Assembly: GCF_032854445.1 (NCBI RefSeq)
Contig: NC_088300.1
Coordinates: 69,292,984 to 69,356,983, forward strand
Origin: Liolophura sinensis
Taxonomy: Eukaryota; Mollusca; Polyplacophora; Chitonida; Chitonidae
Direction of reading: 5' to 3'
Length of the DNA: 64,000 nt
The notes beneath the pieces were generated by a model. The model was not told the origin of the DNA, searched no databases, and was given only the letters and a program-made list of their open reading frames with translations. Made by a program: the position numbers and the translations under genes. Below are positions 23,521 to 36,330 of this stretch, one piece after another. The first letter of the stretch is position 1. The number at the start of each line of letters is the position of its first letter.

Positions 23521-25374
23521 GATACACATAGGCCTACATATAAAATCTTCATCAGGGATTAGTGTTGATAACTGTTTATTTATACCAACCATATTTATTA
23601 AGTACATGGTATTACTGTGCATATGCTATTCGTGTATGACAAGGGCTTAAAATGAAGAAAATAAATCGAAATGTGTGACAAACAGTTAAATATATCATAA
23701 AATCTCAGATAGCTCTCGTGTGATTCCGAAATGGACAACGATGTGGGTTATGCAAAACTGAGCCGGTGTAACCATACTGAAAATAACGCATCCCTAAGGG
23801 TAACCACAGAACAGCGTGTACAGTATATTGCATATCGTCTATAGTTGTACTATGTGGGGCACAGCCTCTGAACCTTCCATGTGGTTCCCCAATTACGCCA
23901 GGTTACCGTTAAGTCTGAGCAAACCATTTCCTCCGTGAAATTGCTTGATGAAGATTGCACCATGAAACCTTAAGTTATTTTCTACGTGGAGTTAGACGCT
24001 ATGAGAATAACATGTATACATGTATTTTCCAAGGCACTAAAACAAGCTCATTGCCTTACAATTTTTATATGCAACCGGTATACATGTTGTTAATTAGAAG
24101 CAATTTCCTTTTTCTGCACGCAGCTTTGCAGGAATGTTGTAACAATAAACTGGGACTAAGGCACAACATCTAGCGCTTAAAACAATCGGAGCATCCCAAA
24201 TATCTAGTGTGTTCATTCGCAATAAACCAAAGAATAAAAAGGCCTGCTTTCTAACGTACCCGTATAAGATACGTCAGTGCCATTCAAAGCAGCACGTTAA
24301 ACTGTACCAAAAACTGCTTTCATTTTTTTTTTGTAGAATTTATGATCTAAAACAGGATAAAATATGGTGGCCTTTTCGGAACACAGGTAAGTGATGTGAC
24401 GTCATATCATTTTCTTTATCAGAATTTCCTTTATTTACCTAAGGAACATTTCGAAAATAGTTTTTCTCTGTGCAATAATTTCTGATAAACTACCTCATGA
24501 TGATTCTCATAAGTTTGAATGGATTTTTAGGCACTCAAAGCAATGTGAAAACCCTTTGCAAAATATGGTCTCAAAACCAGCCTTAGGTAATAACTGATGT
24601 TTGTGGAATTTAGAAAAAAATGAAACATAACTTTTTGAAGTATTTCTGAACACAATTCACCGTCGTCTTTCATCTGAGGCATACTTTATATTAGGATTGA
24701 TGCACACTCTACATAATTATGGCATCAGGAAAAATTATAGATGTGTACCTAGTTATTCATTGGATAGGTCGATTTGGTGTGAGCGTGGTGGCCTATTTCA
24801 AGTCATTACCCTTACCTTCTGACCTTACGCCTTGCCAAAAGAAAGCACCTTGAGAACTCATCAGTTTTCGATTGGATCGACGTCTGTTTCGACGCCTAGA
24901 TTCATACCAGCTTTGGCCACTCCTTGAACCGGCCAGAATCCAGAAATATAATACCAAGGCACGGTAAAATGGAAATAAATGAACATAGGTTTTGTCGCTG
25001 TGATGGATTTTGTTGGCCCCTTTTCACCCTAAGGTTACCGCGAAGGTTCCTTGGCATCGCCTACATATACTACACACCAAGAAGACGGTACACCTTGGCG
25101 AGAGGTTACTGTAGGTATCTGCTAGTAAGCTCTCAGTCTGATGAATGAGAGTTCAACAAGATTTGTTTTGGATATAATAAATAATCCCAGGGTCAATGGC
25201 CATGTGTCCGCCGTAACCAGTATATACTTTCCTCTCTTTAACCAATGTTTCGTCCCCCGCCCACTCACTCCGATGTCCTCAATAAAAATCGGCATTTATC
25301 TACACTAAGCCATTTCCTCCACACAGCAAACAAGGTCGTGTAGGAAAGTTCTTTTAAGGTTAACAAACATGGCC

Positions 25375-25535
25375 TGTACATGGGAAGGTCTGTCGGCAAT
25401 CTGCGGATGGTCGTGGGTTTCCCCCCGGGCTCTGCCCGCTTTCCTCCCACCATAACGCTGACCGCCTTCGTATAAGTGAAATACTCTTGAGTACGGCGTA
25501 GAACACCAGTCTAATAAATAAATCAGATAAATCAA
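25375..25535 (+). mobile_element. SINE family A, 3' two-thirds
   Basis: The segment contains CATGGGAAGGTCTGTCGGCA, GGATGGTCGTGGGTTTCCCC, GGGCTCTGCCC, CCCACCATAACGCTGACCGC and CTTGAGTACGGCGTAGAACA, then CTAATAAATAAATC. It belongs to unit 1 of the tandem duplication. Confidence 0.85.
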
Positions 25536-26397
25536 ATACAAACATGGCATATATCATCTAAAACAGCATTGCTTTCATCCCAGTATACTAACATTCAAAG
25601 ACAACTTTACTGTCAACCATAAGAAAGGGATGAGTCAATAACTATGATCCGTTTTCGTAAAGTCGATGTTTATTGCCAGTAGGGATGCCAGAGAAACATG
25701 AGAAGTATTTGACCCCTATCTCATGACCTTAGACGCAACCAGAAAGGAAACATCTTGTAAACTAATCACTTTTCAGTTGGGCCGCGTCAGCTTTGATCAG
25801 AGTTTGAACAAACCTCCAGAAAAACAATTCAGGCATCGATACGATGGAAAACAAGACCTTACTAAGTTGGAAAACAAAACATTGCTAAGATGGAAATAAC
25901 ACAATATAGATATTGCCATTCTGGCGGCTTTCGGTGACCCTCTTTGCACCTTGCTGTTATCGTGAACGTTCTTTAGCACCACCTATATACCTATATATAT
26001 AGCACCCTTAAGTCTATATCATACCGCGAACTTACTGTAAGGACCAGCTAGTAAGGTCTCAGCCTGATGAATGAGAGTCTAACAAGATTTGTTTTGCAAG
26101 TGGCCATGTGTCCACGAAATCCAATACTTCCCCGCTTTAACCAAGGTTTCCACCTCTTCCCCCTCACTCGCACATTCAATATCCTAAATAAACGTCGCCA
26201 TTAGCTACACGAATCATTTGCTTTGCACAAGAAAAACTGCTATTCAGGAAAATCTGTTTGAGGCGAACTTACATAGGTTAATATCAATAACATAATCGAA
26301 AACAAACAAGATACTTAACAAAGTTCAAAGTTGATATTAAGCCATTGATTTAAGCCCAAGAACTGATAAAAAAATTGTTCCGGAAAGTACATAAATG

Positions 26398-26495
26398 TGT
26401 AGCGTCGTGGGTTTTCCTCCGCCTCTGTTTGGTTTTCTCCCACCACTATATTCTGGAGTACGGCGTAAAACACAAATAAAACAAATAAATCAGTT
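26398..26495 (+). mobile_element. SINE family A, internally deleted
   Basis: The copy reads TAGCGTCGTGGGTTTTCCTC, TTGGTTTTCTCCCACCACTA and GGAGTACGGCGTAAAACACA. It corresponds to the SINE of duplication unit 1 and lacks the GCCGTCGTATAAGTG block. Confidence 0.75.
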
Positions 26496-26669
26496 TATAC
26501 TCTTTATCCTTTGTGACAAGTATGGTATATATCATCTACATCTCAACCTTTCTGGATAATTAGGGGAAAGTCATGTCTATGCAAAGGTAACTTAAGCAGA
26601 GTTTCCTGAATGGTGGTTCGTTTTGACCGGGGTTGAATAATACTATATACGCAGAAACTATTAAGGAGT

Positions 26670-27160
26670 AATCCTCGCGATCTTTTTCATTCACTAAACG
26701 GTACATTGATGACCTGCTAGCCTTAAACAATACCTATATAACAAAGGCTGTGAAAGATATATATCTACCTTCGCTGGATTTAAAGGAAACCACAGAATCT
26801 CCAGATGGTACATCTTATCTGGACCTATATTTGTACAAAGACCAAAACGGATTCTTTCTCGCAGACTGTACGACAAGGGGGATAGTTTCGGTTTGGACAT
26901 TGTGAATTATCCTTACCTGGAAAGCAATATACCGAAGGCGCCTGCATATGGCGAGTATATATCTCGCATTGTAAGATTCGTTAGAACCTGTGTGTATGTG
27001 ACAATTTCAATCAACGTCACAAGTTATTACTGCAAAAAGTTGTGTTTCAAGGTTATTCCATCAAACGCTTTCACTCTAAGTTTCTTGGGTTGTGCAATGA
27101 GTATAATTCTCTTGTAAGTAAATATCGACAAATGGCCCAGAATATCTCGCTCTCTGCTTC
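26670..27160 (+). pseudogene. Reverse-transcriptase relic with frameshifts
   Basis: One frame reads SFSFTKRYIDDLLALNN, where Y-I-D-D is the reverse-transcriptase catalytic box, then ETTESPDGTSYLDLYL. After a frameshift near 26,855 a second frame reads RLYDKGDSFGLDIVNYPYLE and SNIPKAPAYGEYISRIVRF. A further shift near 27,005 gives a third frame with LLLQKVVFQGYSIKRFHSKF, and NSLVSKYRQ follows after another. Only the palm C-terminus and thumb region remain. The family cannot be settled by eye; Penelope-like or a related retroelement type is possible. It is a dead copy. Confidence 0.8.
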
Positions 27161-28729
27161 ACAATTGTGTCTAATTCCGCTGAACCCGAGGCTAGGAGCA
27201 GTATGTTCATCGTGTTGAATTAGATCGCCAGTTTGGATAAATGTACAGTTGCAATAAAAGCGCAACTGAGATACATATTTTATTGTCGACAACATATATT
27301 CTAGCATATTTGAATACTGATTTCACTCAGTGATTCCGTCCTATTTTCGTATTTAATATACTTTCGTAGTTCTTTGGTAGTTTGTGTTAAACGTCGTTTT
27401 GGGAATTGGCCTTGCGATTATTGACCCGGAACGTCCTTATTGGTTGACGGCTGGTAGACGAATGTCTGTTCGACGCATAGATCCAAATCAATCACTATGA
27501 CCTGTTTCCAAAACGTTCATTTCAAGAGAATTATAACACAGAAAATTTTAACTCCCTAAAGGCCGCCCTCAACAATCTTTGGCGACTATCTTACACGACC
27601 TACTCTTCACTACAGACACTCACATTCATAACTATGAGACCAATTACAATGTCAATAGAACACGATAAACATACTTTGAGACAAGTCGCAGAAGTAAAAA
27701 AACAGATCAACTGATCTGTGTGCATGCGACACATGCGTAGTTCTTACGATCAAAAACAAGAAGAATACCACCCACGACAATAACAGCAACAACGCCGTCG
27801 TTCTCCCAAAAAGCTGTTCGCAGCTAAAAATTGTATGAAAATTAATTACTTTCATTTGTCATCTCACTTATGTATATAAGAGCATAACCAGAAATAAATG
27901 GTTTAGTCACTGTTCAAATCACCTTATATAAATACTAAACAAATTGAGGACAACTCAACCTACCGGCTTTACTACACAAGCAAGTCGAGGCATCTCAGAA
28001 AATTGCAGCTGAACAGGCAAAAACAGGAGGCAATAAGTGGATGGCGATTGCCGTCCACAAATATGATCACAAAGGAAGTTACTCTAGCAGATTAATGTAG
28101 AGGGAGTATAGGGTATTCACAATCCAGTTATACGCTAAAGCATAATATTTGGAAATCATATAGAGCACGTGGTTAGAAATGCATGGTGGAATTTTGTTAG
28201 ATATCTACACGTTCTAGTTTAAGGGAGCAATAAATCAAAGATCTAACATCAAAGCTACCATGTTGAGATTCAGATGAATTAATCTGGTACCCATGAGCAT
28301 GCGCGTTATCTAGTTGTCATCAAACATGGCTGCATTTCTACGCATTTCTATGTTATGACATAGTACGGGATATAACAGATATATTGGGTCTGAGCGGATG
28401 ATATTTAGACCAACACAGAATCTCTTCAAGATGTACAGCGGGTATTGTCTGACATTTCATCCCCGTGCCGTTTGTTTACATAAGTAGCAGCCATGTGGTC
28501 TATGTGCAGGCCATGTACGATACTGCGGCTTCAGAATGAAATGCTAGCAGACGATACGACATGCACATGAACATGCTCTCCATCCAATCTATCATCAATT
28601 TTTAGGTGGGTATAGATATTTTCGACTGAAATAAGTTTATGGAATCTTGAATGTTTTCAAAACCCATTCAATTTATGGTGAAACTTTGTTTACTGTAAAT
28701 GTGGCGCTGTTTTTGATGCCGATATTTCG

Positions 28730-29230
28730 CGTCACAATTGTTCGCAATCGCGCTTAATTTATTGGAGGCGAATGCAGACGCAAGCTGCGCGCGCGAGAGG
28801 AAGTTTTAGTAAATTTATTTGTCACCTACCTGTGAAGACTAGTTTCCATAAAACCCAGTTCTAAACAAATCTCGGAGTCGTCGAAGAGCTCACAGGCGAC
28901 TGCCAGCCATAGGCCCCTAGAAACAGCAGTTATTGGAAGTATGCAAAAAATCTGACTAGTAAGAGAGAAATCCTATCTGTTCTGCCGGCAAACCATATAT
29001 GTAACTCGCTGCACATGTGCAGAGTAACGTCACAGCGCCGGCCGGCTTCGAGGCGGACTGCCTTAAAAAGAGTGCTCTGTATCCAATGGAAACGAAGAAG
29101 CCTCGGAGCTGCGGCGCTACCCTCTCGTCTGCTCTGACGGTTTGAGTGAGACGGGTGAAGATAAAGTGATTAAATCTGTGGACACGTTAACGGCCAGGTT
29201 CAGTGCATGCGGAACAAGCACCCATCTCCT
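28730..29230. other. CpG-rich unique segment
   Basis: This stretch has a clearly higher GC and CpG content than its surroundings (for example GCGCGCGAG at 28,788 and GCGCCGGCCGGC at 29,034), one CGTCAC/GTGACG element and no repeat signature. It could be a promoter region or noncoding 5' exon, for either strand, but no TSS can be fixed. Confidence 0.3.
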
Positions 29231-32177
29231 GAGGAGAGTTAACCAGCATAAACTCTCTCTCAATACAGCGGTCTCTTGAAGATGAGCCAAACGCCATCTC
29301 GGCTTTCACATCCAGGGTCTAGCTAAAGGCCTGCCTACAGGGTCCCACATGGATAATCGCTCTATAGGTATTAGACTCGCCAGAAATGAAGGCATGGGCC
29401 TACATACGCGAGCAGGTTCGCACAGACTGAAGCTATAATAACGAGGCTGTCTTTTTCTCAGGTATAGCTGGAAAACGCGTTTAAGTTGCTGGGATGCCAC
29501 ACGCAATGTAAAAAGCGGCGTTAGTTTCGCATACCTTTAGCTTCCGAAAAATTTGTACATGCAGACAAACATTCGATTAAACTGGCGATTTTCCAGCTGA
29601 CGTTGAATGAGGTTAAATGCGAATTCCTCTTCAGATATATAGTGGCTGATAATTTCCTCCATAATTTTTCATGGTACCTGTACCGTAACATTTTTAACGC
29701 TCATACATGGAGACCATGGAAGCCAGGTTGTGTACTTTTCAATGGCTACTGTTCCTAAAACTTGATAGATTTATAAACAACAGAGTGGGAGGTTGTAAAA
29801 ATACTATGTGTATATAGCGGGTGAACGTGAACCTGATTTTAGACTGTACCAATATATGCTGATCTCTACCAGAGAATGGCATAAAAATGCAGTATCGATG
29901 TCACTATAGCTTTGATTCTAAATCTTGAATCATACCGATATAGACATTTACTCCTTCGCTTTATGGCAAAAGAGACTGATGTACAAAGACATTCAGAATA
30001 GCTATAGTGTATTGATGTGCGGGCGGCACGGTTAAACCTACAGTTACAACATCTATATAGCAAGCATTTATGATACATTTTGAAATACATGTATATGGTA
30101 CATGTATAAAACGTCATAACTTGTACGTATGTGAGGCCGTGACTTACATTGGGACTTATCTAATATGAAGAAAATACAAAACAAAAAAGATGACACTTAA
30201 CTGGGCTTGTAGTGTAATCAAAACCCTTGCTTGGTGTGCGAGAAGCCCCCTACTCTGTACAATGTTACCACGTTAGACTATAACCAAGTGTACCACGCAG
30301 CTTCTCTGTGTGTTATCAATGGCGTATATGTAAACCCGCTAGAAAGAAAAGTTTCTGACTGCCGCATGTGTGCAATATACGTAATATGGACCGCGCCTAG
30401 CATTCCGCTTTACTTTTTTCCTATACTTCCAAGGTTAAAAGAAAGCTGTGTTGAAGTTGATAAATTCGCAGCACCTGTCTGTTGATGTAAATACTGTTTG
30501 TTACAGACTTCAGCGTCTTGCCGTGTTTTCAGTCATACATGACGGTTGGGTGCTGTCATTGATGGAGATACGTTAATCATCAAGCCTGCCAAGGCGCACG
30601 ACCTCGTCTCCAGGGCTGTATCTAAACCTCCAGCTAATTAGCACCCCGGTTTCAGTGCGGTATTCTAGTTTTCTCTGAACTTGTCCAGACAGGAAATAGC
30701 CAGGGAAAATATCAGTGAAATAATCAGTTGCTGTCAAAGCTAAATCAAATGATAATTCTGCGAAGCCTGATGTTTCCCATGTGGAATATATACACATGTT
30801 CAAAAATTCCCTCAGCCATGTAGACAAATGCAATGTAAGGGCTTTGTGCGGAGGGAATCTCTGTGATATATATCTGGCCTCAATATGCTTATTTCTTTAA
30901 CTGCATTTTTTTTAAAAGCTGTATATATACTTAACGCTTTCCTGTAATATAAATTGCGGTCAGGGTTATGGTTCGAGGGAACCTTAACGCCAGGAGTAAT
31001 CCACCACCCCATAACAGGTACCTGAAAAACTTCACGTATTAAACCTGCACCCGAACCAGCGAGAGCTGGAGTTGAACATGTGGCCTGATTGGCCTGGAAC
31101 CGATCGGTTGCACGAGGAACAACCATTTCGGTGGCTCATCCAGCAAGAAAACATTATGCTTTAGGTACGTAATTAGCAATGATTTCTGTGAAACGGCTAA
31201 CTGTTCTGAAACCCAAGAAATTGTACAATGTATCTGTGACAACGAGGTTACCTCTTTGATGGCGTTTACCTGTCAGTCTGTGTATTTTTAAATAACGTAG
31301 GGGAAAATCATGCAAAGATTTGGATGACAGTTTTTTTGTGCAACTGGCACCAATCCACAACAGTTTGGCGTTGGTCTAGACGCGGGCATTTTTTTTGTAA
31401 ATGACTTTTCACCATTACCAGATACACAAATGCATAATTTTCTTTTCCTTTGTGATAGTGCTGAGCAGAGTACTATCCCTTTGTAGGAATTCACATGTGC
31501 CTTTGTACAATTAGCTGTGACAAAGGTTGGGCTATCTACATGCCTTCCACATCTATATCTGGCGATGTATTCAAGTTTTTGTTACTTTATAGTGTTGTTA
31601 AAACATCGTCCCTCACTCATCTTATCAAATTAAAGTACAATTTATACAGCAGATCGTGTTTTTTAGTATGATGCTTGGTTTTTGCTTGTGTATTCGAGGC
31701 AATAATATGTTCTTAATTCGGCAGTAATGTATACCAAGTAACGTCTTCAAGCAGAAAGCACATAGGATTGTTCAGCTCATGCGTTCTGTCCGACCATGTC
31801 AGATCAGATGATGATTCGAGGTCACATCAAATCTCCAAGATCAAGGTAATGTAGTGTGCTTCCGCAATGACGAAAGCACCAGTGTATAAGTTTTCTTTCT
31901 TTATCCAAGCCTGTAAGTAGCGAGAATATTATCAATTTATTAATAAAAATTCACAATGAGGGAAACACTATGCTTTATAATATCATGATTTAAACGATTC
32001 AAATCCGTATCTATCCAAGTGAGTTTCTCACAGACTTGGTCATATTTAAATCTCAAACCCTGTCTTTCCAGTGTGGGTGATCTCACAAACATGGCAAACT
32101 GGCATTTTTGCAATGTAAGTGAGCATCTCTCAAACTTGACGTATCCGAATTATCTATATATCCATGTTAGCTGCTAG

Positions 32178-32284
<107 letters not shown>

Positions 32285-32469
32285 CTCAAATTAATGTAGT
32301 TCTCGTACCTATTTAAATAGCGTAAAATTATTTTAAAATTTGAACAATTTTATACAGCGAGATCACCCTTACTGTTAAGATGTAAAACTTGAAATTGGAA
32401 TATTTTTTTTCCAAAATTTCCGGTATAGCCATTAACAATCCTTCACCAAATATTATATGAGATGATATA

Positions 32470-32580
32470 AACAAACCATTAACAAACCATACAAAACATT
32501 AACAAACCATTAACAAAAACCATACAAAACGTACAAATTTACAAACCATTGCATTAACAAACCATACAAAACGTACAATC
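32470..32580. repeat. Short tandem repeat with ACAAACCATTA units
   Basis: Interspersed copies of AACAAACCATTAACA and ACCATACAAAACGTACAA alternate over about 110 bp. Confidence 0.8.
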
Positions 32581-33604
32581 GAGCTGATATTATTGTTAGA
32601 CTACTACTACCCTAAAAAAGTGAGGAAGTCTCGTCTGGTGTTATTTATAGTTGTAAAGCGTTTATTAATTTCCATATATCTATGAATCTATCTATGCAGT
32701 ACGAAGGTCATTAGTCGCCTCATGCTACAATGTTTTCTGGTAATGTCATGATGCAGTACATGTACGAGTGCATACCGCTATCCGGATGTTTGTTATTAAC
32801 ATGATCCATTCATTTGGTGAATTGTTACATAAGCTAGTGTTCTTATTAAAAAACGCAAGTGATAAATATCAACATATCTGTGATATTGCACGGCGATGTA
32901 GGCCTAATGTTCGTGTCCAAATTGTAGACAGATCGGCTGCAAGCATACTTTTTATATGTTTTGTTATGCTTTGTATGAAATAAAAGTTTATTATTGTTCC
33001 AGCGGGCTTGTCATCAGTTATCTTGTACATGCTCCATTACTTTACCGCTGATTACCTAAAAAACGCATGTCTGGTCGAGTTCTGTGTGTTTTCGATATAT
33101 CTGGTCTGTAAACCAGGCGTACACGTTTGTTGTGCCGTTATCGTCACAGCTTGTTACACAAACGCAAACCGATGATAATCTATGGGTGGTCCAGACCGGT
33201 ATACCAATCCTAACGGTACATGTATCAGGCTTATGATACAAGACGCTATATGTGGATGCAATACCAAAGCCAGAGCCTTTCACCAATGTGTGTTTTCCGG
33301 GGGTGTATAAACTGAGAGTAATGTTACCTGGATGAAGTAAACAGTTCAAGCGGCGGTGCTCTGACAGAGGAAAGAAAATAGCCTCGCGCTTTGTAGTTTT
33401 AGTGTAAAATGTTTTGGTTCGGAATTCTGTCACAAGGCGAAATGTAATCAATTCATAACTATGGATAAATTAATCTTTGGAGGAAAAGCAAACTACGCTC
33501 GTTAGAGTTCGCCACCAAGTATGTTGAACGACAGTCACTCCTCTAGCACACATGTACAGTGACGTTATACTTTCATGGTGAATTCCTTCTTTCCTTGCCA
33601 TCGC

Positions 33605-33950
33605 TTTGGTGGTCTGATTTTTTTAAAGCGTTCGCCTCGAAGTCGGGAGACCTAGGATCAAACCCGGGTATGGTCATACCAAAGACTTTAAAAATAGAGC
33701 TTTTGACACTCAGCAATGAGAGGTTTGAGCAAGGAAACAGGGCAGGTTGGCCCGGTGTCAGTGTAACTGGGTGGGTGTCCTGTACGGTTTCTTCTGCATG
33801 ATGGTGCAGTGACGGCAGCACTTTGGCGGCATGGACTCGCCCTGTCACAAGAAGACACAGTATATGTACACACACCTAATAACTCTTCGTCATCATACGA
33901 CTGAAAAATTGTTAAGCACGACGTAAAACCCCAAGCATGCATACATACAC
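33605..33950 (+). mobile_element. SINE family B, near full length
   Basis: A tRNA-like head (GCGTTCGCCTCGAAGTCGGG with a B-box-like GGATCAAACCC) is followed by AGGTTTGAGCAAGGAAACAG, GGCCCGGTGTCAGTGTAACT, GCAGCACTTTGGCGGCATGG, ACTCGCCCTGTCACAAG and the tail GACTGAAAAATTGTTAAGCA, CGACGTAAAACCCCAAGC. Confidence 0.85.
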
Positions 33951-36184
33951 CTTCTTTCCGTTTGTTTATGAAAGCCAATCCCATTTCTAGAATTGGAGTT
34001 ATGAACTCTTCATTTCTCACTGCTTTAGTTTCCTTATTAAGTACTTATATATTTAGAGATTTACAAAGAGAATAATACAAATAGAGGGCCCATATTCTAG
34101 GTTAAAATCTGACACCGTGCATGTGATAGTAACCTATATTGCCTTTTTGTTGTGCTTGACTACAAAACTAATTCTATACCATGCAGTAAAATACATGATG
34201 AAGGTAAATTGTGTGAAAAACACAAAACTATTGTTCTGGTAAATGTAGTTTCAGTGGACTTTTTTCGGTGGACTGCCTGATGAGTCTTATCTGCTTTCAG
34301 TGTTTGTTGTTTTTAGACGCTGACTTAAAATATGCAAAAAAATACCTTAAACATACCTGGCTCCGAATGTTAATGACACCTTTATGTTCTCTCTCATACA
34401 TATGGCGTTTATCATATCGTACACAGGCCCTTTTGACTCATACCTCTGATATACCATTGTCTTGGTTGTATCGTCTCCAGGAAACGTTGAGTCACAACCA
34501 AATTTATATATCATGACCAGTAAAGTCCTTGAAGATGACAAAAGAATATTTACCAGGCTCCTTTTCAGAAAACATATTCGTTTTCCTTCATGAACAACCT
34601 TTTATGGTAAGCCAAATCGGAACCAGTACCAAAATGGTTTGTCATAGCCGCTATCCCACAGAAACACTATATATACTAGCGCTTGTAAAGTGAAACGACT
34701 TAGGTTATTTATACAAGGTTTTCTACATTAATATTAAAACTTTCGGACATATATACATATTTAAAGAATTTATGCAACTATAATAACGGCCATCTCATAC
34801 AAAATACACACGCCTGAAGAGAAACAGGGTATGTGTGTACATATGCTGTCATCAATATTCACCACGTGGTGTGTGTGTGTTTTTTTTTGTCCTGTGCTGC
34901 ACAGGGGATACACAGGCTTTGGTAACAGTAAGCGGTCGACGAGACTCCAGGAACCGTTTGATCAGATATACTGTGCATAACTGCACATTACATGCCAAGG
35001 TAATTCGGCAGTAAGTTGTTAAAGGTATCGATTTATTCAGAGCACTCGTACGTGTTGCCTCAACCCGTGAAACTATCGCTGCCGTGTGTATAAATGGAAA
35101 ATTCGACATAGGGTCGCGGCAACAACTTGCAGTCCCTAATTGAAAATATCTGGAGTTTCTTGAGTTTTAAAATTCTGATGGAAATGTCTTAACAGAGTAT
35201 TTTCGGCCAGAATACCTCTAATAATTCATGGGTGTCTATTAAGTTATATACTAGTAGTTAGTTGAACAGAAAAATGCAGATGTGCAAGTCGCCATGCAGA
35301 TATTCCTATATACGATGGGTGGATGCTATTATATAACGTACCAGTATATATGTGCTGTGATTTTTGTCCAGTAGTTAATGGAGGAACGTCCAAACTACAG
35401 TGAGCGGATGAGGCCTTGGAATGGTTCCATGTCGCTTAATGACTCGGCGGCTTCGGGCAGCCATAACATTGTACAACACCGAAGCGAGTAGGAATTGTTT
35501 TGACACGAGCTTTCAACCTCTCTTTACGTTACAAAGTCTCTATTCGGAAAGTATCTGAGGAACTCCCTGGAAGCAGTTGTTTGGTAAACATAGACGTAAC
35601 AGATGAACAGATTGCACAGAAAGCTTTGCTGGTTCATTGAAGTTTGCTAAAGGTTTGACATTAAGCATAATGTTGTGCAGCAGGAAAACGCCACATTCCG
35701 TCGAATTGATTTAGCAGACGTAAAACGTGCGTGCTGGAATGACGTGGACAAATGTTATTACAAGAACCAAAGACTATCCCGCAATATGGTAAGGAGCCAT
35801 GAAATTAATTGCATAACAAGTCTAGCGCAGTATCAGGCTGCACGGCATGAAAGGTCGTTAACCTAGAGTGTAGCGAACAGATAGTACACGTCTTGGTTGC
35901 TGAACACGAGGTACGCCTGGGTTCTGATTTTTGCATGGTTGGGCAAATTTGTGCACTGACATATCTGCAATGGGCGGGCTAGTCACTTCCTCTCTCAACA
36001 TAATCGGGTTAACAGTATATTTGACAAATGCACGGCCGTATTTCCAGTTTGCTGAATGTCGAGAGGCACCTTTTCGGCGATAATCTCTTAACCCTCAATC
36101 TCTCCTTAAATTAAAGAGTTTGGAGACAAATAACAAAAAATATCATTAAAGTCCTTCATTAACTCCAGTCCGCGCGGCTTCGGG

Positions 36185-36330
36185 CCACGGTTAAAGTAAG
36201 GAGGTTTGTCAGGTACCTATTCACAAGGGCAATGGGCTACTTGGTTTCCAACACTGATAATGCTGTCTTCCATCATATATTAGTGAAAAGTTCTTGAGTG
36301 CGGTATTCAGCACCAATCAAACAAATCCAG
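36185..36330 (+). mobile_element. SINE-like fragment, decayed
   Basis: The segment has GGAGGTTTGTCAGGTACCTA near its start and ends TTCTTGAGTGCGGTATTCAG plus CACCAATCAAACAAATC, related to the third SINE-like family and to family A tails. Confidence 0.5.

Larger units (their letters stand above)
24780..26640. repeat. Diverged ~0.9-kb tandem duplication
   Basis: Blocks repeat at an offset of 905-976 bp: GATGAATGAGAGTTCAACAA at 25,139 against GATGAATGAGAGTCTAACAA at 26,066; GGCCATGTGTCC at 25,198 and 26,102; the SINE tail at 25,485 and 26,450; GGCATATATCATCTA at 25,547 against GGTATATATCATCTA at 26,524. A third short echo (GTCTGTTCGACGCATAGATC) is at 27,462. Confidence 0.7.

Noticed and set aside
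33056-33451. 131-codon minus-strand frame
   Set aside because: No recognisable motif, no splice context, ordinary composition; the length is within chance for this many bases.
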